From the NCBI GenBank assembly GCA_949775045.1, contig OX459101.1, positions 6,420,394 through 6,484,393 of the forward strand: a stretch of DNA of 64,000 nt. The letters run 5' to 3'. The notes beneath the pieces were generated by a model. The model had not been told where the DNA came from. It saw only the letters and a list, made by a program, of their open reading frames with translations, and ran no database searches. How positions within the stretch are numbered: position 1 is the first letter of the stretch; each line of letters starts with the position of its first letter. Of the stretch, positions 49,930 to 63,800 are shown piece by piece. The stretch comes from Metridium senile (lineage: Eukaryota; Cnidaria; Anthozoa; Actiniaria; Metridiidae). The position numbers and the translations under genes are program-made.

Positions 49930-51468
49930 TACGGTGGCCCACAACTGTCACGGCAAACCACACTGAATTCCACGGTACAACACAATTTACTCACGGCACA
50001 ACACAATTTACTGACGGCAAAATAACCAATTTTCAGGGCACAAAACAATTTACTGACGGCAAAATAACCAATTTTCACGGCACAACACAATTTATTGACT
50101 GCAAAATAACCAATTTTCAGGGCACAAAACAATTTACTGACGGCAAAATAACCAATTTTCACGGCACAACACTCAATTTGCTGACGGCAAAATAACCAAT
50201 TTTCACGGCACAGCACTCAATTTGGTGCATGCGCTCGCAAACCTCATCGAAAACAAAATGTTCAAAGTTTTAAATTTTTGGCAGCTGGGGTAACCTTTCT
50301 GGTTTTGAGAAATGTTTTTTTTTGTAAAAAAGAGCCATGTGCAAAAGCTTTGACCTGTGTGTAAATAAAATAGGGAAAAAGATGTTATAATGATGAAGTG
50401 AGTGATGCTAATAGGTATAATGTGCGAATAGTGCGTGAGTGCTTACCTTACTTACTTTTCCATTATATATACCGGCGCCTTTGTGTTCATATACGTGACC
50501 GTCTCGTAAGTTGATAGTACATGTAGGGTTTTTTAAACCTCTATTATTTGTCTCAACCCCTGATGATTAGCTTATGGTAGGACTATCGACTTATCTTCCC
50601 TTTGGTTTTCCTTTCCTTCCTATGTTTACGTCCCGTCCTTCCCTAGGGGTAGTCACGCATATCAATCCACACGAACTCGAGTTCACTTTGCGCCTTCTTC
50701 TATTCATATCGTTGTTTTTTTATTGCTGTTATTTTTACATTATTTTTACATTTTTATTTTTACAGTTTACTTTTGTTTCATGAATTTCTTTTACCATTAT
50801 CATAGCACCATTTACTCCACACTAACATTCGGTTCATTCCTCACCCACCTTCCCTCTATTGATGTGTTGGTACGAATACCTGCTTTTTACCATGTCATTT
50901 AGCATTGACCTAAACCCCTATTCATTCCCATACATTTTCTTCACCACACTCAATCTCGTGATATTATTATCACCATCATGCACTCATCACTACCGTCTAC
51001 CATCACCATCAGCACCCATCACCATCAATTCCATTATCATCACCATCACTATTCCCACATTATACCTATTACATCAATCACTTCATCATTACAACACTTT
51101 TTTTCCTATTTTATTTACACACAGGTCAATGGTTTTGCACATGGTTCTTTTTTTTACACAAAAAAAAGTTGGATCAACCAAAGTGGGCTTCCTGTGTTAG
51201 TCCGCCACGGATGAATTCTGTGTTGCGCCGTGAAAATTAGTTATTTTGCCGTCAGCAAATTGAGTGTTGTGCCGTGAAAACTGGTTATTTTTCCGTCAGC
51301 AAATTGAGTGTCACGCGTGAAAAATTGGTTATTTTGCCGTCAGTAAATTAATGTGTTGTTCCGTGAAAATTGGTTATTTTGCCGTGGGTAAAATATAGTG
51401 TTTTGCCGTGAGTAAATTGTGTTGTGGCGTGGAATTGTGGTTTCCCGTGACAGTTGTGGGCCACCGTA
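49930..51468. mobile_element. 1.54 kb TIR transposon with repeats inside its ends, GAGATT target duplication
   Basis: Termini TACGGTGGCCCACAACTGTC and its mirror GACAGTTGTGGGCCACCGTA, flanked by GAGATT at 49924-49929 and 51469-51474. Each end continues with about 250 bp of tandem ACTGACGGCAAAATAACC / CACGGCACAACACAATTT units in opposite orientation. No transposase; short ORFs inside are not recognisable. Confidence 0.85.
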
Positions 51469-51747
51469 GAGATTGGTTTCTTAGAACATGACCACAGACC
51501 ACACTAGATAGTTCTACCTAGAATCCCATTTCACAATAGAAACTCGCGCGCAGCTGATTGGTGCGAGTTGACGGATCTGTGAAGTAGATAGCGAAGGATT
51601 CAGCGCGGAATCCAACGCTTTCAGAGCTGAATTCAATGAAAAATGGTTTTTGGTTTTTGCCCAACCCCTTCAAAAATCTAATGGTCCGTCCCTAATGTTA
51701 TATCTTGATTTTGAAAGTATTATTTCTTTTTTGTTTTCAGATTCACC

Positions 51748-51826
51748 ATGTTGAGGTACAACATTATTTTCGTTTCTATCTTCATACATTGTAGTTACGC
51801 AGCCAATAATTCAATCTATTATATAG
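51748..51826 (+). CDS. iGluR-B exon 1 (start, signal peptide)
   Basis: [20 protein letters not shown]; hydrophobic signal with likely cleavage after SYA. Donor ATAG|GTAAGC, phase 1. Confidence 0.87.
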
Positions 51827-54800
51827 GTAAGCGATTTATTAAAAACCTAAACCTATAATCCCACTATTGCTAAGACTATAAATTTATTTTAATTCAAACC
51901 AAGCCAAAGGTTTTTTTCTTCATTGTCAATTAGTTTTACGGCAGATTAGTGATTTCATATGGAATTTAGCCAAACATGCAAAATTCAATATAAAAATGAT
52001 ATAATCGACCTCTTTACCTCCGTATAAAAATTGCCCATTCCAGACAACGTGTCATTCCCTTGAGAATTGTTCTTTTATGATGAACGTGTTATATCATATA
52101 ACATGTGAAAGAAACAATTCCCAAGGGTAGCATCACGTGATCTGAAATGGGACAACAAACAATGAAGGTAATGAGGTCTATTCTTCTCGTTTTATTTTTC
52201 TATAATTTAAAATTCTGATTCTGATTCATGAAAAACGGCAAAACTACCTAATTTTTAATTCATAGCATTTCAATTTTGTTGTAGTCCTGACAGATAAATA
52301 TTTTCTTTCCTCATTCTGTACCATTCAGTGTGTTCAAACACAACTGACAAGGAACCGTACGAGCTACCTTTTTATACGAAGTTGACACAAATGTATTTTC
52401 AATATTTTCCCTACACTGCAAAAATGGCTGAGTAGATACAACTCAGTATATTGAGTTTATCATGCATTCAGGATGGCACTTTATAGTGAGTAAACCAAAC
52501 TCTTTGGTGAGTAAAAGTGAGGTTAAACTCAATATATTGAGCACATTGTACTCAATGGCACATCTACAATTATGTTTACTCTCAATAATGAGTTGGGTTT
52601 ACTTAATATAAAGTGTCATCCTGAATGCATGATTAACGCAATATACTGAGTTGTATCTACTCAGCCGTTTTTGCAGTGTACGTACCATGAGATATTATTA
52701 ATTTGATAAGAATTATACCTTTTTCTGCTAAAAAACGATTATAAAGATGACGCAAAAGTGCAACCTCATTTCCAGGGCCCTCTCCCTTCGCTTGTGGGTG
52801 GGCCTTGAAACGAGGTTGGCAAAAAGTACTATCAGTTGTTTGGTATTTTATAGATATTCTCGACGATAAGTCATCGTCACATAACGACGTTGACCATGCT
52901 ATCACGTATATCAATACACAACTTGTGTCCGATGGTTTACCGTTGGTAATGAGAAGAAACAACTTTACAAAGCAAGATGACATCTATAAGACTGGTGAGA
53001 ATTTTTGTATATTTTTTTGCTTGTTTGTTTACTCGTTCGTTTGTTTGTTGGTGGCTGGTTGGATGTTGAATTGGTTTGTCTGTTGGTTGATTGATTGATT
53101 AATTTGTAGATTGTTTGATTGGTTGGCTGATTGATTGATTGATTGGCTGATTGATTGAATTGATTTGTCGATTGTCTGTCTGTTTGTTTGATTGATTGAT
53201 TGATTGATTGATTGTATGTTTGATTGATTGATTGATTGATTTGCTAATTGATTGATTGATTGATCAATTCATTGGTCGATTGATTAATTGATTGATTGAT
53301 TGATGGGTTAATTGATTTGCCGATTGTTTGTTTTTCTTTGATTGATTGATTAATTGGCTGATTGATTGATTGATTAATTGATTAATTGGCTGATTGATTG
53401 ATTGATTAATTGATTAATTGGCTGATTGATTGATTAATTAATTAACTGATTGATTGATTGATTGATTAATTGGCTGATCGACTGACTGACTGACTGACCG
53501 ATTGATTGATTGATTGTTTGATTGATTGATTGATATTCTACAGCATATAATCTACTAAACATGAACGTCATAGCTATGATTGACCTTGAAGATGATGACG
53601 ATTGTACTGGCTGCGTCATCAGCGCTGCGACTGGCATACCCATATTTGGTCTTAGCGACAACGAAAACAACCAAATAAGGAAGTTGCGTCTGTGTGATCG
53701 ATCCATTGCTATGTCAGCGGACTACATCAATTACGCGCATGCCAGTATAAAGATTCTGGACTCTTTTCAATGGAAAAAGGTTGCTTTGGTTTTTGAAGGT
53801 ACGATGTGCATGACGTGGTGTGTTACATCACTAAATTAATTATTATGTTTATACTTAGCCTCCTCCACAGGCGTCTCTGTGATCTAATTTGGATTTGGGT
53901 TTCCTGTGCTGCTACTAGAGAGGGACTAAGCGCTCGTTTTTTTTTCCACCACAGGAAGCCCGATGAAAATAGATATAAGAGATGCCTGCGGTGGAGGCTA
54001 GTTTATACATGTTTTTACATTGTACGGTTTGTGAATTCTCTACTTTCACATTATCATAATGCCTTCTGTTTTGGTGTGTAGATATTGTAATTCAAATTTG
54101 TTTTATTTAAATTATACTCCCCCCCCCCCCCCAATAAAAAAAAGAAACAGAAAACAGAAGGCATTATATATAGTTATTGTGAAAGTAGAGAATAGTGTGA
54201 CGTCTCTTCTGTTTCGCATTTTCTGTTTTGTGCACTTCGTTCTAGTATTTTGAATTCTTGGTTTTCTCTTTTGTGTTCCCTTTAGCGTTTTTGTTGTTGT
54301 TGCAAGAACATCACGGGAAAATCCCTACCACTCAAACAAACGAGTCCCACCGGAGCAAATCAAATTTACTTGTTATCACTGAATACCTTGTTTGTTTTTA
54401 TCATACAGTACATCGATTCTACCAAGCAGCGTACTTCCAGTCCATAATCACCAATAAAGACTATACTATAACGTTTATTCAGATACTGACTGACCTGAAC
54501 CACACCCTTGAGTATAAAGCACAGAGGGTGATACGTGACCTGGCCTCTAAAGATGTTGACGTCATTCTTCTATACGCCAGTCAAAGTTACACTGATGCAG
54601 TGTTAGCCTTGGTATGTTGGATGATTTATAGTTGCATGGGCTCCCTGTGTTGACATAAAATTTAAAAGATTAGAGCAGGCCCCTTGAGGCAACGGACAAC
54701 CCCGTAGCGCCACAATTACCCCTATTTTTTTAAGACATTTAGGGACCGGTCACCCCTTTACACCTTATGAGCCCTTCATTTCCAATTGAGACACCCCTGA

Positions 54801-57800
54801 CAAATGTTTGGATCTGTCCCTGTACAGCAACTATCATAATGCTTTGCTTACTTTATTTTGTGAGATTTTTAATCAGTATGCAACGTTAACTATCAGAATA
54901 TATGCTTTACGTACTGTATTTTGTGAGATAATTAACATTTCGAGTTCGATGTATATCTTATTCCATCTTATTACTGTTTCCAGGAAGCGTGTAACCCATC
55001 AAAAACCTATGTCTGGATTATCCAGGAAACTGTAAGTATGAACAATAGCGATGTTAATCACGCTGACGTCACCTTTATATTCACGTGTCAACAAGACTGA
55101 TTGGCTGTTATATTGAATCATGTACGTAAAATAGCCGTTTTCATAGACCTTTTCATAGTGACCACGAATAATAGTTCCAAGTCGAGGTTGGAGTTTCCAC
55201 ACATAACAAAACTATAATTACTCGGGCTTTCATAGAAATGCCCGAGTATTAAAATGGGCTTTGTTATTTCTATTTTTCATTCACCCTACAGCGTACATTG
55301 AATACATATTTTTTCGTTTCAAATCGTCTCAAGATAATCCGACAAAATGACTATATAATCGTAATGAAGCCCGAGTTCACGCAGATACACGTTTAGTTTA
55401 TCATGCACAGCAAGTCCAACCTCTCTGAAACTTTGAAAAGGACATTCGACTTATAGTTGAGCCAGAACCTTAAAAGGTACGAACAGGAAATATTTTCAAT
55501 CTTAAAAGGAACACCGATCACGCCTACCACTTCCCCCCTTCCCCCTTGATTTCATTACGAGCTACTTGTTAGACATTATTTAAAAACTGCTATTTTGTAA
55601 TGCATAAAAATAACATTCTTGAAGATGGCTTATTAAACAGAAGGCGTTTGGAATTATTTTATTATGATTTTTTCCCCCTGAAATTTGCCCAAATATACAC
55701 ATATCAATAAATTGAGAAAAACAATCGTCACAATTAACATATTGTCATAATATTATTACATATTATTATTATTACATTACATATTATCATACATATTATT
55801 ATTAACTTGTTGTGTTTAATGTAAGTGAACAATGTTTGTAGGTACCTATGGTTAAACATGCACATGAGTCTCATATGGTAGTTGGTTTTCAACTCCCCAA
55901 TAACAGAACAATGTTACCAATATCGATAAACACCAACGTAACTTATCAGGTAGAGCGATATTATGATTACGGACCATTACAACTTGAATATGAATATGAA
56001 TGTGATGTGATGTGATGTGATGTGATGTGATGTGATGTGATGTGATGTGATGTGATGTGATGTGATGTGATGTGATGTGATGTGATGTGATGTGATGTGA
56101 TGTGATGTGATGTGATGTGATGTGATGTGATGTGATGTGATGTGATGTGATGTGATGTGATGTGATGTGATGTGATGTGATGTGATGTGATGTGATGTGA
56201 TGTGATGTGATGTGATTAGACTACGAGTAGTCCTTCTTTTCCCTCCAGAATCAGTAATTTAAAAAAACGAGTGTTGCGGGATTCCTGTGGAGCGCGCCGG
56301 AAATAGATCGTTGAGTAGGGAGAGGAAAAGAAGGGACTACAGACAACACTGTAAGAAACGAATTACCCGTTGTTCTCACAACGGAAAATTCCGATTGGCT
56401 AAAAACGATCGATCTGTCAGCGGCTGTAATGGAACGCGCCGAGCTGTCAAGCGCCATCGTGAAAAATTCCAGCACACGGTCACTTAGTTTACTATGGCTG
56501 ACCATGAAGCTATTTTAAACGAGTGTCTGGAAAGTTTTCCAAACGTTTCATCCTTAAAAGAAGAACAGAAAGTGGCCGTTATCAATTTGCTAGATGGCAA
56601 AGATGTTTTCACTGTTCTGCCGACCGGTTTGGCAAGAGCTTGATCTACCAACTATTTGTTTTGGCGAACGCCAGAACGTCCTGGGAGGTCAAACAGATTT
56701 TACGTGGAAATATGTGAAACTTTTGCAAACTCTCCGTAAACTATTTTGAAAGAGCAGCCACATGCTCTGCAAAAGTCATCGACTGTGGATGGCTTCGGCT
56801 TTCGCCCTCTCTTGGCAGGTTTTTTTGGTGTATCCGCCATAGATGTTTACATTGCGAAGCGATAATAAGGGCATGTTGTAAAACCTTGACTGGACTGGAC
56901 TGAGAAAACCTGGACTGTTGTAAAACCTGGACTGAGAAAACCTGGACTGAGAAAACCTGGACTGTTGTAAAACCTGGACTGAGAAAACCTGGACTGAGAA
57001 AACCTGGACTGAGAAAACCTGGACTGTTGTAAAACCTGGACTATTGTAAAACCTGGACTGAGAAAATAATAATAATAAACGATAATAAATAATAATAATA
57101 ACAATTATTAACATCGCAAAAAGCCTTTTATAAACTCAAACATGTAACTTCTCGTCATCGGCATGAAGAATCTACCCTATCTATCTTGATCGAAGGCGGC
57201 TTCAAGATGGCTGATTCTAAGTGTTGAATTATTCATTATTGAATCCTGCCTGATTTAAACGCCAACTCTTCCATCCGTTTTCAAGATTAGCAGCGAATTA
57301 AAGTAATAATATATAATAATAATAATTTAATGTTTCTGATAGCGCAAAAGTTCATTATAAAGTATATGATCTAATGCGCTTTATAAAATTTACAATTTAA
57401 AAACATGAAAAATCCTAACTAAGCTAAACTATACTACAATATTTATAAGATATTCAAGCTCTACTATTTACATTTTAAATATTTACATTTATTGAATAGA
57501 AATTGGTTTAAATATATAATAGGACAAAATATAAATTGTTGTCAAACAAAACAAAAAGTTCCTAAATAAAACAGAAAGAGCAGAATAATAAATAATAAAA
57601 CTAGCTAAAAATATGCTTTCTTAAACAATATAACTCATTCAATACCGGAGTAATGTGAGAAAAGCGTGGCGTGTTTGTGATAAGTCTTGCTGCTGCATTT
57701 TGTGCGCGCTGAAGTGTGTTTATGTGAATTGCTGGTAGACCATACAAAAGCGAATTACAATAGTCTAATCGACTAATTACGAGAGCATGTACTATAGCGT

Positions 57801-60800
57801 CTTAGCAGCATCAACGGATAAGAACTTACGTATGCGTCTAATATTAAATATTGAATAAAAAGCAGACTGACATGTCTTATTTATGTGGTATTTAAATTGA
57901 AAGTTACTATCGAACCAGATGCCAATTCAAGTACATGCTTTCTCTTCATTGAAGTAAATATTTGAATCAAGGCTGGGAAATTACATGTAAAATCAACCCG
58001 GCTTTTAAGCTTTGTTATTCAAATAAGTTTATCTTACGAAATACTTGAATGCTGCAGGGAATACTCGAGATCTTTTTATGCCGTATTAGCCTCGAAACCG
58101 CTTAGTATATTCACTCATTCTGTGTTAGCTCGTGAAAATGTAAGGCCGGGATTATAGAATACTTTGAAATCCCACGAGTTTATACAAATATCGGCATATT
58201 TTACGCACTAAATTGAGACTAGGAGAGCGCAAATAACGGATCACTAGACTGGTCTAAATTTGTGAAAAAATCGGCTAAAAGATGCAATTCTTATATGACG
58301 CTCAAAAACGAAAAATGTAAGTTGATTCTAGCTAAGTACGACTGCAAGTAGTCCTTTCATCTTCTAGCTACTATATTTCATGATGAAGTTGGCATTTGAT
58401 TGAAATATTTACTTCAATGACGGGAAGTTACATGTTTGAGTTTATAAACGGCTTTTTGCGATGTTTATTATTGTTATTATCATTATTATTTATTATCGTT
58501 TATTATTATTATTTTCTCAGTCCAGGTTTTACAATAGTCCAGGTTTTACAACAGTCCAGGTTTTCTCAGTCCAGGTTTTCTCAGTCCAGGTTTTACAACA
58601 GTCCAGGTTTTACAACAGTCCAGGTTTTCTCAGTCCAGGTTTTCTCAGTCCAGGTTTTACAACAGTCCAGGTTTTCTCAGTCCAGTCCAGGTTTTCTCAG
58701 TCCAGTCCAGTCAAGGTTTTACAACATGCCATAATAAGAGGTCAAATGTGATGTGATGTGATGTGATGTGATGTGATGTGATGTGATGTGATGTGATGTG
58801 ATGTGATGTGATGTGATGTGATGTGATGTGATGTGATGTGATGTGATGTAATGTGATGTGATGTGATGTGATGTGATGTGATGTGATGTGATGTGATATG
58901 ATATGATTATGATATGATATGATAATATGTATGATTATGATTATTACGATTACGATATGATAACGATATGGTTATGATATGATTATGATCATTATGATGA
59001 TTATGGTTATTTTTTTTTATTCTCTCTCTATAATTAATGTTTTTGATATTTTACGACGCGCGTTGCTTTCAAATGGCTTCCCAGTAGTTTTACTGAAAAA
59101 GATTTTTCAAAAATTAATATCGCTGGGAAGAAATGGTACCAACGAACAGGATACCGAGGACTGGGCAGATCGTGAAAAACTGGACCGCGCGCTACCCAAT
59201 CACAGCGCGTGATTACTAGGATACCGGACCGAAAAAAAATATTGAATGATATGATAATACTTATGATTATGATTATTACGATTACGATATGATATGATCA
59301 TAAAGATTATGATGATGATATGGCTATGATGATTGCGATATGATATTATTATAATTACGATTATAATAAGGATTGCGATTATGATAACTATTATGATAGC
59401 ATAATATAATCATGAGCTGTATATGTATATTTTGAAGGACAAAATTCACCTGATCTTTGACACAATAACTGCAATAACCATGGCAACAAGAAAGCTACAG
59501 AAACTGGGTTTATGGTTGCCAGGCAACAGCAGCAAAGATTTGAGAACAAACAGAGAAGGATTATACAACGAAGCAAAGAGAGTAAGCACATTAGGTTGAT
59601 ATTAAACTAAATATACCATTTGTTATAAATTCCCTGATAGTAGAGTCTCTTGTAATCGCCGTTGTGATTTCTGATGGGCACGGAACGTACCTATTATCGC
59701 GCACATCCTATTATCGTGCTTTTCGTAAAAAAATAATATATATCTTCTATTCTGCGTAAAAGATCATTGAAAAAAGTGGACCAAAAAAGTTGGTTGCAAC
59801 AGAATAAGCAGCCATAATTGTTTTAATTAATTTTGAAGCATTTATTTAGAAGATATATATTATTTTTTTATGAAAAGCACGATAATAGAATGTGCGCGAT
59901 AATAGGTACGACTATACCTTAAATATCAGTAAGCCAATATGGACTGGTATTTTAGTAAAAGCAGCCTATAATGAAGGGTTTTATTTATAACGATTAGCGT
60001 GTCAAGTCTTATAAACCCTATTATTACGAATCTTGGACAATAAATATTCAACAAAATGTAGCAGCGACCCAATATTTAGCCTGCGTAAACAGACCCTAAT
60101 TAGCGCTCGAAACGTCTCCGTGAAGTTCGCGGGAGACGTTTCGAGCGCTAATAAGGGTCTGTTTACGCAGGCTACACAATATTAAACAACACAATAATAT
60201 AAATATCAGTTATGATATAAGCAATGCAGCAAATAAAGAAATATTTTGAAGTTTTTAAGTTGCTCGACTAGCAAAGCTGCCATTGAAGATTAGCCTTGAA
60301 AGACTTCAAACCTCTTAACAACTTTGTATGTGAAAATAAAAATACTTTAAGGGCCCGGGCAAACAGCTGCAACATTTTGTTGAATGGCAATGTTTAAACG
60401 CTTTTAAACTCTTTCAACAGCAATTCAAAATCGATTCAACACGTTTCAACAATGTTGAAAGAGTTTAAATGCGTTTAAACATTGCCATTCAACAAAATCG
60501 AACGGGTGTTGAAGCAAATGTTGAAACCGTTTGCCCGGGCCTTTAAGCTTACTAAATCTTACCTGCGTTCATCCTGCAATACTTTGAGAATTAAATAGAA
60601 TTCGTTCTGAATTACTTCCCGCCCAATTTCTTTGAAAAGTTGTAAGAATTGTTGTCCAACCAGTTGAGCAATACCAAGTATCCAAATTTGTATCGGTTTT
60701 ATCTTCTAGATAACTATTTATCAGCGGTTATATATAGCCGCTATTCAACGTTTATACAATATTACAGCCTTTCCGTTCGGTCTTCACGTGCATAGACGTG

Positions 60801-63800
60801 CATGCATGCATAAATGCAGATGTAATTACTGCACGCTTTTGAATATATAATGAGTCTATTGACGTTCTTTTGTTTGGCATCAGACTTCTCTCTATAGGTT
60901 TGGTTTTTCGACTGTCTGTTTTTAAAATTAGACTGATTGGAAACTAACGAGGGCTGTAGTTATAGATGAAATATCAACAAACAAAAAATAATACCAGGAG
61001 TGGGGTTCGAACCCACGCGTACATTCGTACATTGGAACTTAAGTCCAACGCCTTAACCACTCGGCCATCCTGGTACTGATAAATTTAAATTCTCAAGGAT
61101 ATATTCACACCAAGGAATAATTCTTAACTCATTCTTATTCCAAGTGCTAGCACTATTGCTATCTAGCAGTAAGCAATGCGTGATAGGCTTTGAGACCGCT
61201 TCCCTGTTGGCTTATTTCATTAGCCAAAATTTGTGACTTGACTCTTGGACAACTCCAAAACTTGCTAACTGTTGGATTCCAGTTAAAAGAGTGAGTGCGA
61301 GGAATAAAATGTCAAATATATTAAAAGGGTGATACCAGGAGTGGGGTTCGAACCCACGCGTACATTCGTACATTGGAACTTAAGTCCAACGCCTTAACCA
61401 CTCGGCCATCCTGGTACTGATGTACTGAATTCTCAAGGATATATTCACACCAAGGAATAATTCTTAACTCATTCTTATTCCAAGTGCTAGCACTATTGCT
61501 ATCTAGCAGTAAGCAATGCGTGATAGGCTTTGAGACCGCTTCCCTGTTGGCTTATTTCATTAGCCAAAATTTGTGACTTGACTCTTGGACAACTCCAAAA
61601 CTTGCTAACTGTTGGATTCCAGTTAAGAGAGTGAGTGCGAGGAATAAAAGTATCAAACATATATTAAAAGGGTGATACCAGGAGTGGGGTTCGAACCCAC
61701 GCGTACATTCGTACATTGGAACTTAAGTCCAACGCCTTAACCACTCGGCCATCCTGGTACTGATAAATTTAAATTCTCAAGGATATATTCACACCAAGGA
61801 ATAATTCTTATTTAACTTATGCAACTCATTCTTATTCCAAGTGCTAGCACTATTGCTATCTAGCAGTAAGCAATGCGTGATAGGCTTTGAGACCGCTTCC
61901 CTGTTGGCTTATGTCATTGGGTAAAATTTTTTGACTGGACTCTTGGATCGATCAACATGTTTCAACAATGTTGAAAGAGTTTAAAAGCGTTTAAACATTA
62001 CCATTCAACAAAATCAACGGATGTTGAAGCAAATGTTGAAACAGTTTGCCCGGGCCTTAATTTGTTATGTTGATATTACCGACATCCTTTGCGGTCATTG
62101 GGCTGCTACAACGATTTTTGAAACTCGATCGGCCCTCTTGTTGAAATATTCAAGTATGTCATTTGGTAGAAATTCCATTTTCTTTTAATTTCCAGGTTGC
62201 CTTCCATGGTCTGACTGGGTTGGTTCAATTTGAAAACACAGGACGAAGGCTGTTGGAAAACCTGGAAATATTCAACTTAAGAAATCACAAATTTGTCAAA
62301 GTAAGGAAACATGAAAGCCTCAATGGTTCCCTTCATAGTACCCTGCGCCATCTTGAAAGGTAGCCAGGCCTTTGCATCGAAGCGAGACGAACGTTGAGCT
62401 TGCAATGATAGTGAATATATAATAGACCGCTTTACCTTCCTTGTTTGTTGTCCCATTTCACGTGATGCTACCCTTGGGAATTGTTTCTTTCACATGTAAA
62501 TGATATACTGACACGTTCATCATAAAAGAACAATTCTAAAGGGAATGACACGTGGTCTGAAATGGGCAATTTGCATACGGAGGTAAAGAGGTCTATTGTC
62601 CTGTAAGGTGTTAAAAGGTCTGTATCATTACAAGCTTAACGTTCGTCTCACTTCGACGCAAAGGCCCAGCTACCCAGCTACCAAGATGGCGCAGGGAATT
62701 AACTATAAAGGGGACTATCCAAAGTAAATTTAAACATGTTTTCTATTGTTAAGCTATAACATTGTTTCCGCTTATGCTTTGGTTGGGATTTATTAACATT
62801 TTGACAGCAAATCGAGGATTTCCCTGTGCAAATGAATTCAGTCATCTCTATTTGCTATTCACCAGATTGGAAACTGGGATAATTCGTCTTCTAATTATCA
62901 TCGTCTAGACGGCGAAATACAACAAAATGTTCGTAAATCATTTAATGCGAATTCTCTTCAAGGACGAAAATTGTCGGTAACTACAATATTGGTAAGTAAC
63001 GTAAGTAATTAAATAAGTAAGTAAGTAGGCAAGTAGACAAGTATTTATATAATTAGTAAGTAAATTGTTAAGTAGGTAAGTAAGTAAATAAGTAACTAAG
63101 TTGTTTAGTAGTAAATAAGTAAGTTGTGTAGTAGGTAAGTAAGTAAATAAGTAACTAAGTTGTTTAGTAGTAAATAAGTAAGTTGTTAAGTAGGTAAGTA
63201 AGCCGTGTATAAGTAATTAGGTAAGTAATAAATAAGTAAGTAAGTAGGCAAGTAGATAAGTATTTATATAATTAGTAAGTAAGTAGGTAAGTAAGTAAGT
63301 AAGTAAATAAGTAACTAAGTTGTTTAGCAGTAAATATGTAAGTTGTAAGTAGGTAAGTAAGTAAATAAGTAAGTAGGTAAGTAAGTAAATAAATCACTAA
63401 GTTGTTTAGTAGTAAATATGTAAGTTGTAAGTAGGTAAGTAAGTATATAAGTAAGTAAGTAGGTAAGTAAGTAAATACGTAAGTAGGTAAGTAAGTAAAT
63501 AAATCACTAAGTTGGTTAGTAGTAAATTAGTAAGTAGGTAGGTAAGTAAGTAAACAAGTCACTAAGTTGTTTAGTAAGTAAATAAGTAAGTTGTTAATTA
63601 GGTAGGTAAGTAAGTGAAACAAAAATTTGCTTATATATTAGTGCCTTTTTCCAACCAGATTCACCCAGTAAACGTGAAGATATAAGTAGAATTACCCATA
63701 GTTTTTGATTTTTAAGTTTTTGCAGATTAAAATACTAGAGGCCGCTGGTACGAAGCCTGAATAGCGCATCCACTGGTTAAATCCCTATCCAACGGATAAA

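Larger units (their letters stand above)
44201..51747. promoter_or_regulatory. Divergent intergenic region between the two receptor genes
   Basis: It must hold the promoters and 5' leaders of both genes, but I cannot point to a TATA box or a specific site. Contents: a 105-bp tandem duplication (44467-44678), repeats listed separately, and AT-rich unique stretches 46627-48030 and 48430-48900 where I see nothing specific apart from a GTTT run at 47512-47553. Confidence 0.5.
60993..61947. repeat. About 342-bp tandem repeat containing the tRNA genes
   Basis: The unit is tRNA plus the 260-bp upstream flank (AATTCTCAAGGATATATTCA..GGCTTATTTCATTAGCC..GAGTGAGTGCGAGGAATAAA). The third flank has a 13-bp addition (TTTAACTTATGCA) and is cut short by a family A MITE at 61948. 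Confidence 0.93.

Noticed and set aside
50574..51200. ORFs inside the 1.54 kb transposon
   Set aside because: Low-complexity, His/Ile/Phe-rich, no transposase motifs.
58396..58751. Plus-strand ORFs with SPGF/QSRF repeats
   Set aside because: Frames of the CCAGGTTTT repeat in the right end of an inverted-repeat element.
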